A DNA stretch of 64,000 nt from Reichenbachiella sp. (GCF_033344935.1 NZ_JAWPMM010000001.1:4491501-4555500), one strand, 5' to 3'; counted from the first letter of the stretch, positions 16,369-27,800 are shown. Notes: a model not told the origin generated them from the letters alone. A program made the numbers and translations.

Positions 16369-18776
16369 AGCTGTTCTTTTGCGTGTGACTTGTCGATATT
16401 CAGAAATGTGCCTTTAAAATACTGATTGAGTACCGTCATTTTCAGTGGCCCTGGATTATCATTGGGTTTCACCTCTATAGAAGCTTTACCATTTGCCATC
16501 TTAATGACCTCACTTCCAGTAGGCGTACCTTGATTTTTAATCAGGTCACCACCGCCAAGACATTGGAAATAAACGCGCTCTTCATAATCCAAACATCTCA
16601 GGCCTCCCTTATCAACGGCTGTCACGGTCACCAGATAGTTGCCGTTTTCCAACCACTCGGACGATAGGACCAGTTCGCTAGGCGAGCCGGCTTGCTCATA
16701 GCTATAAGTGATCACTAGGCTGTCTTTCACAATTTCCTGACCGTCCTTCATTCCTACTGCTAGCAGTTCATTCTCTCCAGCTACAAAATCCACATCCCAA
16801 TTAAGGCCTGCCGCCGGAAACTGCTTAGTGTCCCGAGTTTTCACTCCTAAGCTGTTGCCGTTTTGAAAAAGCTCAACGGTTTCGCTATTGCTATAGACAC
16901 AGACATTTCTTGCTTCACCTTTTGGCCCTGACCGTTCGGTCCAGGTATGGGATTCTATGTAGGCGAATGGTTCATCTGACCAATAGCTTTTGAACACATA
17001 ATATGCATCCTTCGGATTGCCGGCACGATCGGCCAGTCCTTTTTGATTCATGTATGGAATGTCATTTTCAGGTCGTAACGGTGTTCCAAAATCTTTGAAT
17101 GCCCATTGCGCATTGCCTGCAAACTGCTCGTGATTTTCGGTAATGGACAGGTACCAATCAAATAAATCCACAATGTAGTTTTCACTCCAATCGCCACTTT
17201 TGGCCACGCTTTTCACTTCCACCTGATTCACTTCTTCTTCAAACTTGGAAGGATCTACAAATCCTTTTCCCGTGATTGGAGTTTCTGTATGACGACCTAC
17301 ATGACTTGACCCACCATACTCCATGTGTAAAAATCTAGGGTATTTGGCGATCGATTGATCGATCACGGCCTCATAATTTTCATAAGTGCCAGAATACCAA
17401 CCAGACCAAATAGAAGGGCTGAATACATCTACGATATCTGCTCCTTCATAGTATTTTCTAATGGCCGTCTGGCGACTTGGGTCTAGTTTATGAGCCAAGT
17501 CGTTCAATTCTTTGAGGTAGCTATTGATCTCATTTGTATGGTCACCGTCTTCAAAATCTGGCAACCAATAGATCTCGTTACCGAGTGACCATAGAATCAC
17601 ACTCGGATGGTTGTAGTTTTGCTGGATGATTTCGGCGAGCATCTGACTTGTGTTCGTTTTCCATTGATCATTGCCTACACCCCCTCTACACCAAGGTAAC
17701 TCGTCCCACACTAAGATGCCCAACTCATCACATGCCCTGTAGATTTCTGGGTCTTGCGGATAATGTGCCAACCGTACGAAATTGGCTCCCATGCCTTTGA
17801 TCAACTCCATATCAGTACGATGCATTTCGTTAGTCATGGCAGGGCCTACACCAGCATGCTCCTCGTGTCTGTGCGTACCTCTTATGATCAATCGCTCGCC
17901 GTTCAAATAGAATGGGCCGTTTTCTTGAAATTCAAACCAGCGCATACCGAATCGATCGCTGACCTGATCCTTGAGTTTTTTACCGTTGAATAGCTCTGCC
18001 TTTACCTCGTATAAATGGGGCGTATCCACATGCCAGAGTTGTGGATCATTGGTTTTGAATTTGACGGATGTCTTAGCCTCTGCCTTTACAGTCTGCTGCG
18101 CTACAACCTGACCATCAGGATCTACCAACAAAACTTTTACTTCTTGATTTTTCGACAACGGTCCATCAAGCGTTAATTCTACCAAAGTAGTTGCTGACTG
18201 TGCGCTTACTTTATCCGTTGTGATTTTTATATCTGACAAAAATGTCTGGCTAACTGATTTCAACCATACATCTCTAGTGATCCCACCATAGATAAAAAAG
18301 TCAGATTTCTGAGAGGGGATTACTTCTCTGTCGTAGCCATTGTCTACTTTGACTAGTATTTCGTTTTCACCTTTTTGTAAGAACGAAGAAATTTCAATTT
18401 CAAATCCAATATAGCCGCCTACATGATCGCCAGCCAATTGACCATTGACAAAAATTGAAGATTTTATGTTTACTCCTTCGAAGTAAAGAAAGTACCTTTT
18501 GTCGTTGTCTAAAACATCCATGCTCAACGATTTTTTGTACCAGCTGATGCTTCTACGATATCCAGGTATCACATCCACGGCGTCTTCACCATTCCAGCTG
18601 TGTGGAAGCGAAATCGGCGTCCAACCATCTTTATTCTTTACTTCACTCACGTGCTCAACGGGCAGCTCCAAATATGACCAATTGTCATTGATGTTTTCCA
18701 CTACTCTTTGCTGAGCTACTCCACCATTCACTAACCACATCATACCTGCAGCTATCCCTAAAATCTTTCTAATCAT
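16365..18776 (-). CDS. Glycoside hydrolase family 2 enzyme (beta-galactosidase/beta-glucuronidase type)
   Basis: 803 residues with a signal peptide (to about residue 21). GH2 order is complete: sugar-binding jelly roll (about 28-175, with ISLPHSWNGEDA), Ig-like domain (about 180-280), TIM barrel from FYLNGERLIIRGTHRHE, and a C-terminal Ig-like region. The acid/base Glu is E401 in SLGNEIYW and the nucleophile is probably E486 in HMEYGGSS. Specificity cannot be read from sequence; in a locus with lyases and GH88, removal of a galactosyl or glucuronyl residue from uronate oligosaccharides is plausible. It sits 14 bases after GH88. Likely periplasmic. Confidence 0.9.
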   Translation of the reverse strand: MIRKILGIAAGMMWLVNGGVAQQRVVENINDNWSYLELPVEHVSEVKNKDGWTPISLPHSWNGEDAVDVIPGYRRSISWYKKSLSMDVLDNDKRYFLYFEGVNIKSSIFVNGQLAGDHVGGYIGFEIEISSFLQKGENEILVKVDNGYDREVIPSQKSDFFIYGGITRDVWLKSVSQTFLSDIKITTDKVSAQSATTLVELTLDGPLSKNQEVKVLLVDPDGQVVAQQTVKAEAKTSVKFKTNDPQLWHVDTPHLYEVKAELFNGKKLKDQVSDRFGMRWFEFQENGPFYLNGERLIIRGTHRHEEHAGVGPAMTNEMHRTDMELIKGMGANFVRLAHYPQDPEIYRACDELGILVWDELPWCRGGVGNDQWKTNTSQMLAEIIQQNYNHPSVILWSLGNEIYWLPDFEDGDHTNEINSYLKELNDLAHKLDPSRQTAIRKYYEGADIVDVFSPSIWSGWYSGTYENYEAVIDQSIAKYPRFLHMEYGGSSHVGRHTETPITGKGFVDPSKFEEEVNQVEVKSVAKSGDWSENYIVDLFDWYLSITENHEQFAGNAQWAFKDFGTPLRPENDIPYMNQKGLADRAGNPKDAYYVFKSYWSDEPFAYIESHTWTERSGPKGEARNVCVYSNSETVELFQNGNSLGVKTRDTKQFPAAGLNWDVDFVAGENELLAVGMKDGQEIVKDSLVITYSYEQAGSPSELVLSSEWLENGNYLVTVTAVDKGGLRCLDYEERVYFQCLGGGDLIKNQGTPTGSEVIKMANGKASIEVKPNDNPGPLKMTVLNQYFKGTFLNIDKSHAKEQL

Positions 18777-18790
18777 CTCAAGTATTATCT

Positions 18791-19990
18791 TTAGTTTCTT
18801 ACCAACTCCTTCGCTCTAAATGTTGCCTCTAGAAAATAATAGTCGGCATAGCTCAGCGGAGCATCTATTTCATCATTTTTTGGCCAATTGCCTGTGCTGC
18901 GCCCCAATAGGAAAGGAGAAGTATTGGCAGGCTTCAAAACATACGCATCCGAAGAAAGTGTCTCGATCAGATCCAAAGCATATGCCTTATACTTCTCGTC
19001 ATTGGTAAAACCATATAACTCCAATGCCGCGGATGCGCATACCGCAGCAGCCGATGCATCGCGTGGGGCATTTGGGATGCTAGGGTCTTTCATATCCCAG
19101 TAGGGGATGTTGTCTTCCGGCATGTTATTCTGACTGTTGATAAATTCCCAAATATTGATGGCCTGATTGAGATAGGCCTCATCCTTCGTATACCTGTAAG
19201 CCATGGTAAATCCATACAATCCCCAAGCTTGCCCTCTAGACCAAACCGAATTTACGTCGAAACCTTGGTGTGTCAATTGGTTCTGAACCTGACCTGTGAC
19301 CAGATTATAATCGATCACATGGTAAGAACTAAAATCTGTTCTATAGTGATTGATCATCGTATTCGCCGCATGCGAATCTGCTATTTTGTAGAACGAACTA
19401 TCGCCAGTCAATTGAGTCACTTCGAATAGCAATTCCAGGTTCATCATGTTGTCGATAATTACCGGGTAGTCCCATCTGTCAGTACCAAAGTCCCAAGATT
19501 TGATACAGCCAACAGTAGGATCAAATCGAGTACTCAAAGTTTTAGCCGCCTGAATCAATACATCTTTATATGCCGGCTTTCCTGTTAGTTCGTATGCTTG
19601 GCCAATGCTGCAATACACCTTGAAACCCATGTCGTGAGTTTTGTCATTCCATTGCTCTTTGGCTATGTAGGGATTCCAAAGCTCGGCACGATCCAAGAAT
19701 TTCTGATCACTCGAAATTTGATACAAATACATCAAACTGCCTGGGAAAAATCCACTACACCAATCTTTGGACGGGACACCTCGTACCGATCCATCAGTTT
19801 CTATACTTCTAGGAAATTGAGTAGAGTCGACCGCATAACTAAGCAGGTAAGGAATCCGGGCGCTTACACCCGGATTCAAACCTTTAATGCTATCTACAGC
19901 TTCATTTTCAATCTTCTCATGTTGCTGATTGCTCACATCGGAGCAACTCACAAGTAGAAAAATACTCGTGATAACTATAAAATATCTCAT
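18791..19990 (-). CDS. Unsaturated glucuronyl hydrolase, GH88 family lipoprotein
   Basis: 399 residues with signal peptide and lipobox (FLLVSC, Cys16). GH88 enzymes remove the 4,5-unsaturated uronate left at the non-reducing end by polysaccharide lyases. The two expected acidic residues are present: D120 in THDMGF and D180 in VIIDNMMNLEL; the SRGQAWGLYGF block of the alpha6/alpha6 barrel is also clear. The product tautomerises to 5-dehydro-4-deoxy-D-glucuronate, the substrate of kduI encoded 11 kb away in the same locus. Starts 5 bases after the SusD stop, so it is in the SusCD operon. Its presence is the best sign that the beta-helix proteins act as lyases. Confidence 0.92.
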   Translation of the reverse strand: MRYFIVITSIFLLVSCSDVSNQQHEKIENEAVDSIKGLNPGVSARIPYLLSYAVDSTQFPRSIETDGSVRGVPSKDWCSGFFPGSLMYLYQISSDQKFLDRAELWNPYIAKEQWNDKTHDMGFKVYCSIGQAYELTGKPAYKDVLIQAAKTLSTRFDPTVGCIKSWDFGTDRWDYPVIIDNMMNLELLFEVTQLTGDSSFYKIADSHAANTMINHYRTDFSSYHVIDYNLVTGQVQNQLTHQGFDVNSVWSRGQAWGLYGFTMAYRYTKDEAYLNQAINIWEFINSQNNMPEDNIPYWDMKDPSIPNAPRDASAAAVCASAALELYGFTNDEKYKAYALDLIETLSSDAYVLKPANTSPFLLGRSTGNWPKNDEIDAPLSYADYYFLEATFRAKELVRN

Positions 19991-19995
19991 AACAA

Positions 19996-21567
19996 CTAGT
20001 AGCCGGTGTTTTGGTTTAAGTTGTCATTTAGATCTACGTCTTGCTGATATTTAGGGAAGTAGTAATCTTTTGATGAGCTGAAATTTTGAGGATCCAACCC
20101 AGAAGCACCAAATGCTGCATCACCCAGATTTCTTCGTTTGATGTCGAACCATCTCCCAAACTCAAAAGCCAATTCTAATCTTCTTTCTTCAAGCACTAAG
20201 TCTCTGAAGGCGTCTTGCCCTAACCCAGTAGCTACATCTGCAGGAAATGTTCTGTCATTGCTGGCATCTGTATCGAGTTCTCTTCGAGCTCTCCTTCGTA
20301 CTTCGTTTACATAACCTTCAGATTCAGCGGATGGTCCGCCATTAACTTCATTGAGTGCTTCTGCAGCGATCAAAAGGATCTCAGCATATCTCATGATGAT
20401 ATAATCTACATCTGAATCACGACCATTCGACCCTGCTTCTAAACCGGTCTTACCCAGGGCTCTGAAGTATTTGGCAATATGCGGACGTGCTACATTTCTA
20501 GAAATAGTTCCCCAATTCGTATATGGCACTTCTACTCCTCCATTAATTAATACGGTATCGAAACTCACTGATCTACGATAATCTTGCTCATTCCAAGTAT
20601 CGAATACAGCCAATGAAGGAACAGCCACACTCCAACCTTCTCCTGTAGCAAATCTTTCGTCCCCTCTAGGACCAGTAACCGACGGAATGTAGTCTATTGC
20701 TGCATTCGTTCCTCCAAGCTCAGAAGGGTTCCCCCCAGCGTCGGCTCCAATAAAATCAATCTCAAAAAGCACCTCATTAGAGGCAGCCCCAAGTGATGGA
20801 TCAAACAAATCGGCAAACTCTCCTTCTAGTGCATAACCGAAAGCACCACTATTATCGATCACATATTTCGCCTCATTGTAAGCCTCCTGAAAATTGCCTC
20901 TTGTTAAATGGACGGAAGCTAAGAAACCTGCTGCTGTACCCTTGCCCGGCCTAGATCTCATGGCTGGTACGTCTGGCAACCATAACTTTGCGAATTCTAA
21001 ATCTTCGATAATACCAGCATATACTTCATCTTCTGAAGACTCCGGCCACGCATAGGCATCCTCAGGATTTGGTATAGTAGAATCCACATAAGGAATTTCT
21101 CCAAATAAACGAACAAAGTTGTAGTGTATAAACGCTCTTAAAAAACGAGCCTCTGCCACTACTGGGTTAATATCAGCCTCGTCAGCTTCCACATTTTCTG
21201 CTCCTTGAATGGCAACATTCAGAGCAGCTAATGTTTCATAACCTTTTGGCCAAAATTCGCTTACCATGCCATTGTTGGCACTCATGTTCATTTGATCTAC
21301 TTCTATCCTCCTACCGGCTGTAGTCTGATCTCCGATAGAGGCCATGTCACTTCTCAAAAGAAGTGATAAGGATAATTTTCTACCCCAAAAGTTTTCATGG
21401 CCGATCAAAGAATAACCACCATTCACACTAAGCGACACATCTTCCGGCGTGTTGAAAAGACCCTCTGGCGAAAGCAGACCTACTGGATCCTCGTCAAGAT
21501 CTTGGCAAGCAAAATTGAAAATCATGCATGACGCAATGATTGTCGATATGATATATGAATTTTTCAT
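19996..21567 (-). CDS. SusD/RagB-like nutrient-binding lipoprotein
   Basis: 523 residues, signal peptide with lipobox (FNFACQD, Cys21) and the SusD plan of TPR-like helices. Family segments: EDPVGLLSPEGLFNTPEDV near the N-terminus, VVAEARFLRAFIHYNFVRLFGEIPYVD near residue 140, RYAEILLIAAEALNEV near 390, and RDLVLEERRLELAFEFGRWFDIKRR near the C-terminus. SusD acts as the lid of the SusC channel in the outer membrane and captures oligosaccharide. Paired with the SusC gene 24 bases upstream. Confidence 0.95.
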   Translation of the reverse strand: MKNSYIISTIIASCMIFNFACQDLDEDPVGLLSPEGLFNTPEDVSLSVNGGYSLIGHENFWGRKLSLSLLLRSDMASIGDQTTAGRRIEVDQMNMSANNGMVSEFWPKGYETLAALNVAIQGAENVEADEADINPVVAEARFLRAFIHYNFVRLFGEIPYVDSTIPNPEDAYAWPESSEDEVYAGIIEDLEFAKLWLPDVPAMRSRPGKGTAAGFLASVHLTRGNFQEAYNEAKYVIDNSGAFGYALEGEFADLFDPSLGAASNEVLFEIDFIGADAGGNPSELGGTNAAIDYIPSVTGPRGDERFATGEGWSVAVPSLAVFDTWNEQDYRRSVSFDTVLINGGVEVPYTNWGTISRNVARPHIAKYFRALGKTGLEAGSNGRDSDVDYIIMRYAEILLIAAEALNEVNGGPSAESEGYVNEVRRRARRELDTDASNDRTFPADVATGLGQDAFRDLVLEERRLELAFEFGRWFDIKRRNLGDAAFGASGLDPQNFSSSKDYYFPKYQQDVDLNDNLNQNTGY

Positions 21568-21591
21568 TTTGTTTCTCTTTAAAGTCTTTAA

Positions 21592-24500
21592 TTATAGTCC
21601 CAGGTTGATTCCGAATGTGAAAGTTTTGACGTTAGGATAACTTGCGTAATCCACACCAACGTTTCTATTGCCATCCGAACCGCTACCAGAGTTGCCATAT
21701 CCTACCTCTGGGTCCAATCCAGGGTAATCTGTAATTGTCAATAGGTTCTGCGCACTCGCATATACTCTCAATGACCTTAGGTTCAATCTCTCCAATATTG
21801 GCTTAGGGAAGTTGTAACCCAACGCGATGTTTTTCAATCGAATAAAGCTCGCGTCGTATATAAACCGTGAAGACATTCTATACAATCTAGTCGAAGATGC
21901 TGCTGGCACGTCGGTGTTAGGGTTGCTAGCTGTCCATCTGTCTAGCGCCGCCGTAGAAGCATTACTTTTTCCTGACAAGGTCTCCAATTCCATTTGAGTG
22001 AAGCTTACCATTTCATTGCCATGCACACCATGCAAGAAGATATTTAAATCAAAATTTTTGTAGCTCAATGTATTGTTGAAAGACCAAGTGAAATCAGGAT
22101 GAGGACTACCAATGATTCTTCTATCGTCTGCCGTCAATTCACCATCAGCAACACCGTCAGGGCCTGAAATGTCAGCAAATTTTTCTCCTCCTGCCGCTTG
22201 TTCAAAACCACTTCCTGGCACGAAAGCATCCCCATTCTGGTAAATTCCATCATATACATAGCCATAAAAAACTCCTACAGGTTGTCCTTCTGCTAGTAGT
22301 TGTGTGTCGTCAGGCAAAAGCATATGGCCTGGCGAATTTCCATACAGCTCAGTAGAATCAGGCAATTCCAATACTTCATTTTTATTTGAAGAAATAATGA
22401 AATCAGACTCCCATTTCAAATCTCCAACCAAGTTCTTCGTGCTTAGCATCAGCTCCACACCTTTATTGCTTACTCTACCTATATTTTGCAACTGTGTAGC
22501 GACACCACCATACTTAGGAAGTTCTCTTTCAAAAAGTAAATCTGCGGTCTCCTTGCTATAGTAATCGGCAGAAATGTTTACTCTACCATTGATCAGTCCT
22601 ACATCCAAACCAATGTCAAATTGGGTAGTGGTTTCCCAGGTAAGGTCAGGATTAGCTAACCTTCCTACTCTTAATGCATTTTGTCCAGGATTGATCGAAT
22701 AAGTAGGGCTCAATTCGGCCAACGATTGATAAGGGTCGATAGCCTGATTGCCAGTAAGACCATAACTAGCTCTTATTTTCAATTGATTCAGAAAGTCTAC
22801 GTCGCTCATGAATGATTCTCCTTTCACATCCCAAGCCACGGCACCTGAAGGGAAAAATGCCCACTTGTTGTTTTCAGCGAAGTTTGACGCCCCATCATAT
22901 CTGGCCGTGAAGGTTAGTACATACCTATCTAAGAATGAATAATTGGCTCTTGAGTAGTATGACTTCAAGATGTTTTCTCTAAGTTCAGAAGTTGGGGTAT
23001 TGGGAGAACCTCCCTGAGCTAATGCCCAAAATCTACCTGAGTCCGTGATGAAATTTTGAGAAGACATAGTAGCACTTTCTCTGACTTCTTTTTGAAAAGA
23101 GTAGCCATTGACCCAAGTAATTCGGTGTGATCCAATCTCCTTGTTGATCGTGAAATAGTTTTCATTCAAAAGCGATGACTGCTTTCTCGATTCGATAGAA
23201 GCCAATCCATTCGTGTTATTTCCTTTGATCAACGTAGTTGGCCAATACTCACCTTCTCTCCAGTCGGTTACGCCAACACCCAAAGTAGTTTTAAACTTCA
23301 ACCATTCAGTCAATTTGAAATCCAGGAAAGTATTGGCTTGAAATCTATCAGTAATTCTTTCCCGGTCGTAATCACTACCCATAGCTACAGGATTGTCTAT
23401 TTCATCACCTACTTGAGAAGTAGTATAGTTTCCATCTGCATCGTAAATTCCCAGGTCAGGGTTAAATCTCAAAGCTGAACCAATGATCCCTGCATTTCCA
23501 GTTCCTCCAGTGCTTTCCTGTGTCCTTACTCCTATGTTCTCACTTCTTCTACCGTACACACTCAACCCTACGTCTAACCAGTTTGACGCATTGATTTGCA
23601 CATTACTATTCAGGGAATATCTTTTGTATTCTGATCCAATCAGGATGCCTTGCTGATCGAAGTAAGTACCCGAAATGTAAAACTTTACATTATCAGCCCC
23701 ACCACTTAGAGATAGTTGATTGTTAGAGATAAATCCACTTCTATAGATCTCATCCTGCCAATCTGTATCCCTTCCTAAATAGGTATAGTCTCCAAACTCA
23801 GACATATAGTTGGCAAAATCTTGCCCGCCTAACACATCCAGTCTATTGGTTGTCTCTTGCACTGAGTAAGAGCTATTGAAATCAATTTTCACTTTACCAC
23901 TCTGGCCTTTTTTGGTTGTGATCATGATTACACCATTAGCACCTCTCGAACCATAGATGGCTGTTGCAGATGCATCTTTTAATATTTCTACTGAAGCAAT
24001 GTCTTCTGCAGGAGGCATTTCTGCACCCACAAAACCGTCCACTACTCTTAGCGGATCACTACTTGCATTAATAGAGGTACCGCCTCTGATTTTGATATTG
24101 AAATCGGCTCCTGGCTGTCCCCCATTATTAGATTGGATCTGCACACCTGCTGCCCGGCCTTGTAAACCTTGTACCGCTGACAATACAGGATAAGCCATCA
24201 ATTCCTCAGATTTTACTGAAGAGACAGAGCCTGACAGGTCACTTTTTCTCACAGTACCATATCCTACTACTACGACCTCTTCCAATGAAACTGCATCCAA
24301 GGGCATACTAACATCTATGGTAGTTCGACTGCCAATTTCGATGCGCTGAGAAACGAATCCTAAAAAGGATATTACTAAGACTTCATCGCTCGCAGCCTCT
24401 ATAGAATAGTTACCATCTATATCGGTAACTACTCCTCTTGATGTGCCTTCTATCAAAATAGAAGCACCAGGTATGGATTCTCCATCCTCCGCTGATGTCA

Positions 24501-24600
24501 CAACACCAGTAACTACGTTCGTCTGTGCTTCTGCCAGCAAACTGGAAAAGCAAAGCAAGGCAACAGCCACGTACTTTATTTGATGTAATAATTTTTTCAT
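21592..24600 (-). CDS. SusC/RagA-like TonB-dependent outer-membrane transporter
   Basis: About 1002 residues from ATG 24600. Signal peptide (cleavage near LAEAQTN), a CarboxypepD_reg-like domain (VVTGVVTSAEDGESIPGASI), the TonB-box region and plug (EEVVVVGYGTVRKSDLSGSV, ADFNIKIRGGTSINASS, TAIYGSRGANGVIMITTKKG), then a 22-strand barrel ending in a terminal hydrophobic residue. Imports oligosaccharides together with the adjacent SusD. A longer in-frame start at 24717 exists, but its first 39 residues are not a signal peptide, so 24600 is preferred. A 25-codon membrane-peptide ORF in another frame lies just upstream. Confidence 0.95.
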   Translation of the reverse strand: MKKLLHQIKYVAVALLCFSSLLAEAQTNVVTGVVTSAEDGESIPGASILIEGTSRGVVTDIDGNYSIEAASDEVLVISFLGFVSQRIEIGSRTTIDVSMPLDAVSLEEVVVVGYGTVRKSDLSGSVSSVKSEELMAYPVLSAVQGLQGRAAGVQIQSNNGGQPGADFNIKIRGGTSINASSDPLRVVDGFVGAEMPPAEDIASVEILKDASATAIYGSRGANGVIMITTKKGQSGKVKIDFNSSYSVQETTNRLDVLGGQDFANYMSEFGDYTYLGRDTDWQDEIYRSGFISNNQLSLSGGADNVKFYISGTYFDQQGILIGSEYKRYSLNSNVQINASNWLDVGLSVYGRRSENIGVRTQESTGGTGNAGIIGSALRFNPDLGIYDADGNYTTSQVGDEIDNPVAMGSDYDRERITDRFQANTFLDFKLTEWLKFKTTLGVGVTDWREGEYWPTTLIKGNNTNGLASIESRKQSSLLNENYFTINKEIGSHRITWVNGYSFQKEVRESATMSSQNFITDSGRFWALAQGGSPNTPTSELRENILKSYYSRANYSFLDRYVLTFTARYDGASNFAENNKWAFFPSGAVAWDVKGESFMSDVDFLNQLKIRASYGLTGNQAIDPYQSLAELSPTYSINPGQNALRVGRLANPDLTWETTTQFDIGLDVGLINGRVNISADYYSKETADLLFERELPKYGGVATQLQNIGRVSNKGVELMLSTKNLVGDLKWESDFIISSNKNEVLELPDSTELYGNSPGHMLLPDDTQLLAEGQPVGVFYGYVYDGIYQNGDAFVPGSGFEQAAGGEKFADISGPDGVADGELTADDRRIIGSPHPDFTWSFNNTLSYKNFDLNIFLHGVHGNEMVSFTQMELETLSGKSNASTAALDRWTASNPNTDVPAASSTRLYRMSSRFIYDASFIRLKNIALGYNFPKPILERLNLRSLRVYASAQNLLTITDYPGLDPEVGYGNSGSGSDGNRNVGVDYASYPNVKTFTFGINLGL

Positions 24601-24617
24601 AGTTTTTGTTTTTGTTT

Positions 24618-24695
24618 TTAACTGAAATAGATGATTGTGAGGGCCATGCCGATGATCAGCAAACTCAAGACCCACTCTTTCCAATGTTTTTTCAT
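24618..24695 (-). CDS. Possible 25-residue single-span membrane peptide upstream of SusC
   Basis: A short frame from ATG 24695 to TAA 24618, 17 bases before the SusC start. It encodes MKKHWKEWVLSLLIIGM followed by a hydrophobic end: a basic N-terminus and one transmembrane helix of about 16-17 residues. An in-frame ATG two codons earlier (24701) is an alternative. There is no strong ribosome binding site and no homology evidence. The composition (Lys/Trp then a clean hydrophobic run ending at a stop) is what argues for a real peptide; chance cannot be ruled out. Confidence 0.35.
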   Translation of the reverse strand: MKKHWKEWVLSLLIIGMALTIIYFS

Positions 24696-24801
24696 ATGCA
24701 TAGAAATTACAGGACAATCTTATCTAGATATCAGTAATCAAAAATCCAAAACAGGGTGTACAATCGTACAAAAAAGCCCTATTCAATCAAAATTCAAGCG
24801 A

Positions 24802-27800
24802 TTAGGCGAATTTGGTTGCAAATTCTTTAGGAGAGATCGAGTAGTATTTATTAAAGCACTTCGAAAAGTATTTCGGGTTTTTAAACCCCACCTTGTAGCA
24901 AACTTGAGAGATGCTGCATTTGCCCAACTCTAGTAACTGGGCTGCTCTCTTCATTCGCATAGAGAGAATGAATTCATTGGGAGTCATATCGGTCCACGCC
25001 TTTATTTTAGTAAACAGCATGGTACGGCTAACGCCCAGTTCTTTGGCGAACAAGTTGACATCAAAAAACTGATTGTCAATATTATCATCCACGACTTGTA
25101 TCGCTTTCTCCAGCAGCTCCTCATCGATCGACGATATCGTAATCTCACTTGGAGCAATCTGCTTCTCTTCTTTGAATTTGCTTTTCAAATTAGAAACAAA
25201 TTTAACCAGATTTTTCACCTTGAGTTCCAGTTCGCGTACATTGAAAGGCTTGTTTAGATAATCATCGGCGCCGGATTCCAATCCCTCATACTTAAAAATC
25301 AATGAAGTACGGGCGGTCAACAGGATGAAAGGGATGTGGCTCGTTTTTAGATTGGTTTTGATTTGGGAGCAAAACTCAATGCCATCCATGTTGGGCATCA
25401 TCACATCGCTGATAATGAGATCTGGCACTTCTTTTTGTGCTACGTTCAATCCCTTTAAGCCATCAGCAGCTTCTAACACGTTGTACTCAGCCGCCAGCAA
25501 ACTGACAATGAAATTTCTGACTTGCTCATTGTCTTCTACGACCAAAACCGTGCTGGCCTCTGGCTTTTTACTCAAGACCTCCGGATTGATGACTATCGGG
25601 CTTTTGCCGATTATATTGTCTTTTAACGTGTAGTTTTCTAATTGCTCACTATCACGAAAATCACTCAACATTTGATCTTCGGATAAATGAGCTGCTCCCT
25701 TTTTTAAACGAACATTGAAGGAACTGCCTGCTCCAAGCTGACTTTGCACATCAATCGTGCCAGCGTGCAAGTCGACGATACTTTTGGCCAAAGCCAAACC
25801 AATACCAGTGCCCGAACTCACTTCTTTTTGGTGACCTTCGCTTTTTATCTGATAGAATCGGTCAAATATTTTGAGTTTATGCTCTTCTGAAATGCCTTGA
25901 CCCGTGTCTGACACGGCTATTTGAACTTGATCTTCGGTTTGAGATAGCTTGATTGATATAGTTCCTTTTTCCGGAGTGTATTTAAAGGCATTGGATATAA
26001 GGTTATAGAGTACTCGCTCTAGCTTGTCTCGATCAAAATAAACTCTTATTTCTTCAGCAACGGACTCGAATTGGTAGTCGTAATTCCCATTTTTCGCAAA
26101 GATTTTGAAGGACAAGAATATTTCATAAACGAATTTGACTAGGTTACCTTCTGCGGCTTTCAATTCATCCTGATTATTTTCGATCTTTCTAAAATCCATG
26201 AGCTGGTTGATCAACTTCAGCAATTGATTGGCACTCTGCTGCATGGTTTTCAGTTTTTTGTATAGCACCGAACTCCCTTTAAACTCTTCCATGATTTGAT
26301 CCAAAGGGCCTAAGATGAGAGTAAGTGGCGTCCTGAACTCATGAGAAATGTTAGTGAAAAATTGAAGTTTCATGTTGTTCAATTCTTCCTGCTGCAAATT
26401 AGCCTTATGCTCCAGATCCAACTTATATTCTAGTTGCGTCTTGGTTTTGATCATTCGATAGAGAACAAATAATGCAGTAGCAATTATCAATGCATAGAGA
26501 ACAAATGCCCATGCAGATCGCCAGGGAGCCGGATGCACTCTGATAGCCAGTTGGGTCAATTGATCGCTTTGATACCCATCGTTGTTTACTCCTTTGATTT
26601 CGAAGACATAATGGCCAGATTTCTGAATAATGTAAGAAGCCTCAGCTGTCGACGTAGTATTCCAATCCTCTTCCAATCCTTTCAATCGATAGACATATTC
26701 GTTTTTCCTAGGATTGATAAAACTGGGAAATGAAAAGCCTAAAGTGAAATTTGCTTGATCATAGGCCAGCTCGATATGCGAGGTGCTACTGATCGACTGA
26801 GAAAGAATTTCGGTAGGATCATTTGGCACAATGGTCCTATTGTTCACTCTGAGTTCGGTAATCCATACTTGAGGTGCATAGGTGTTTTCGGCCAATCGCC
26901 CAGGGAAAAACCAGCTTACACCATCGGGGCCTCCGAAGTATAATGCCCCATTGGCACTCTTGAGTGATGAATTGCTATTAAACTCATTGGAGACCAAACC
27001 ATCAGATTCTTCAAACAGTTTTTTTGTTTCAGATAGTGGATCGTAATTAATAATGCCATTATTGGAGCTGATCCATAGTTGGCCCGTGGCATCTTCTTCT
27101 ATGGCATGAATGGTATTACTCGTCTGTTGATATTCAGAAAATAAATCGATAGCTACGAATGTATCGGCTTTGAGTACATGAAGACCGGTTTCTTTCGAAC
27201 CCACCCAAATTGTTTCATCACTTCCTTCAAAAATAACTCGGATGTCCTCTCCCGATTCGCTTTTCTGGTCATAAAAATGTCTCTTGAATCGAAAAGTTTG
27301 GTTTGCAATTTCATCTACGCCTAAGAAGGATAGCCCTTTTTGTGTCCCTACCCATAGGTTGCCCTTTTCATCTTTTGTCAAAGAACGAACCTGGTCGTCG
27401 GACAGTGTACTCTGATCCTGAGTATTGGATCTCAGATATGCGATACTATCGGAATTCGGATAATAGAGGTTGATACCTCCTCCAAACGTCCCAATAATCC
27501 AAAGATCTTTTCGATATTCAATAATATCATAAACACTGTTGTTACTCAAGCCAGAATCAGTGTCGAGGATGTTAGTGACTTCATTGGTTTTAGTATTAAA
27601 GGCATTTATCCCGGCATTGAATGTGCATATCCATAATTCGTGAGGGTCTGTGCTTTTACGCAAAGCTTTGATATTGTCACTGGTTAAGCCGTGACTGGAT
27701 TTTGAGATAGAGCGGAAGTGTTTGGATGTCATATTTTGGATGCTGAGCCCTTTGCCTTCGGTTCCAAAGTAAATGTTTCGTTCGTCCTCCACGATTGAGC

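Noticed and set aside
12047-24600. Assignment of the polysaccharide locus to ulvan or chondroitin
   Set aside because: No sulfatase, no PL8/PL24/PL25/PL28-like sequence recognised; only an unsulfated uronate polymer can be supported.
24757-24770. TGTAC-AATC-GTACA inverted repeat between the hybrid regulator and SusC
   Set aside because: Five-bp arms only, no second copy seen; could be chance and HTCS proteins normally use longer direct repeats.
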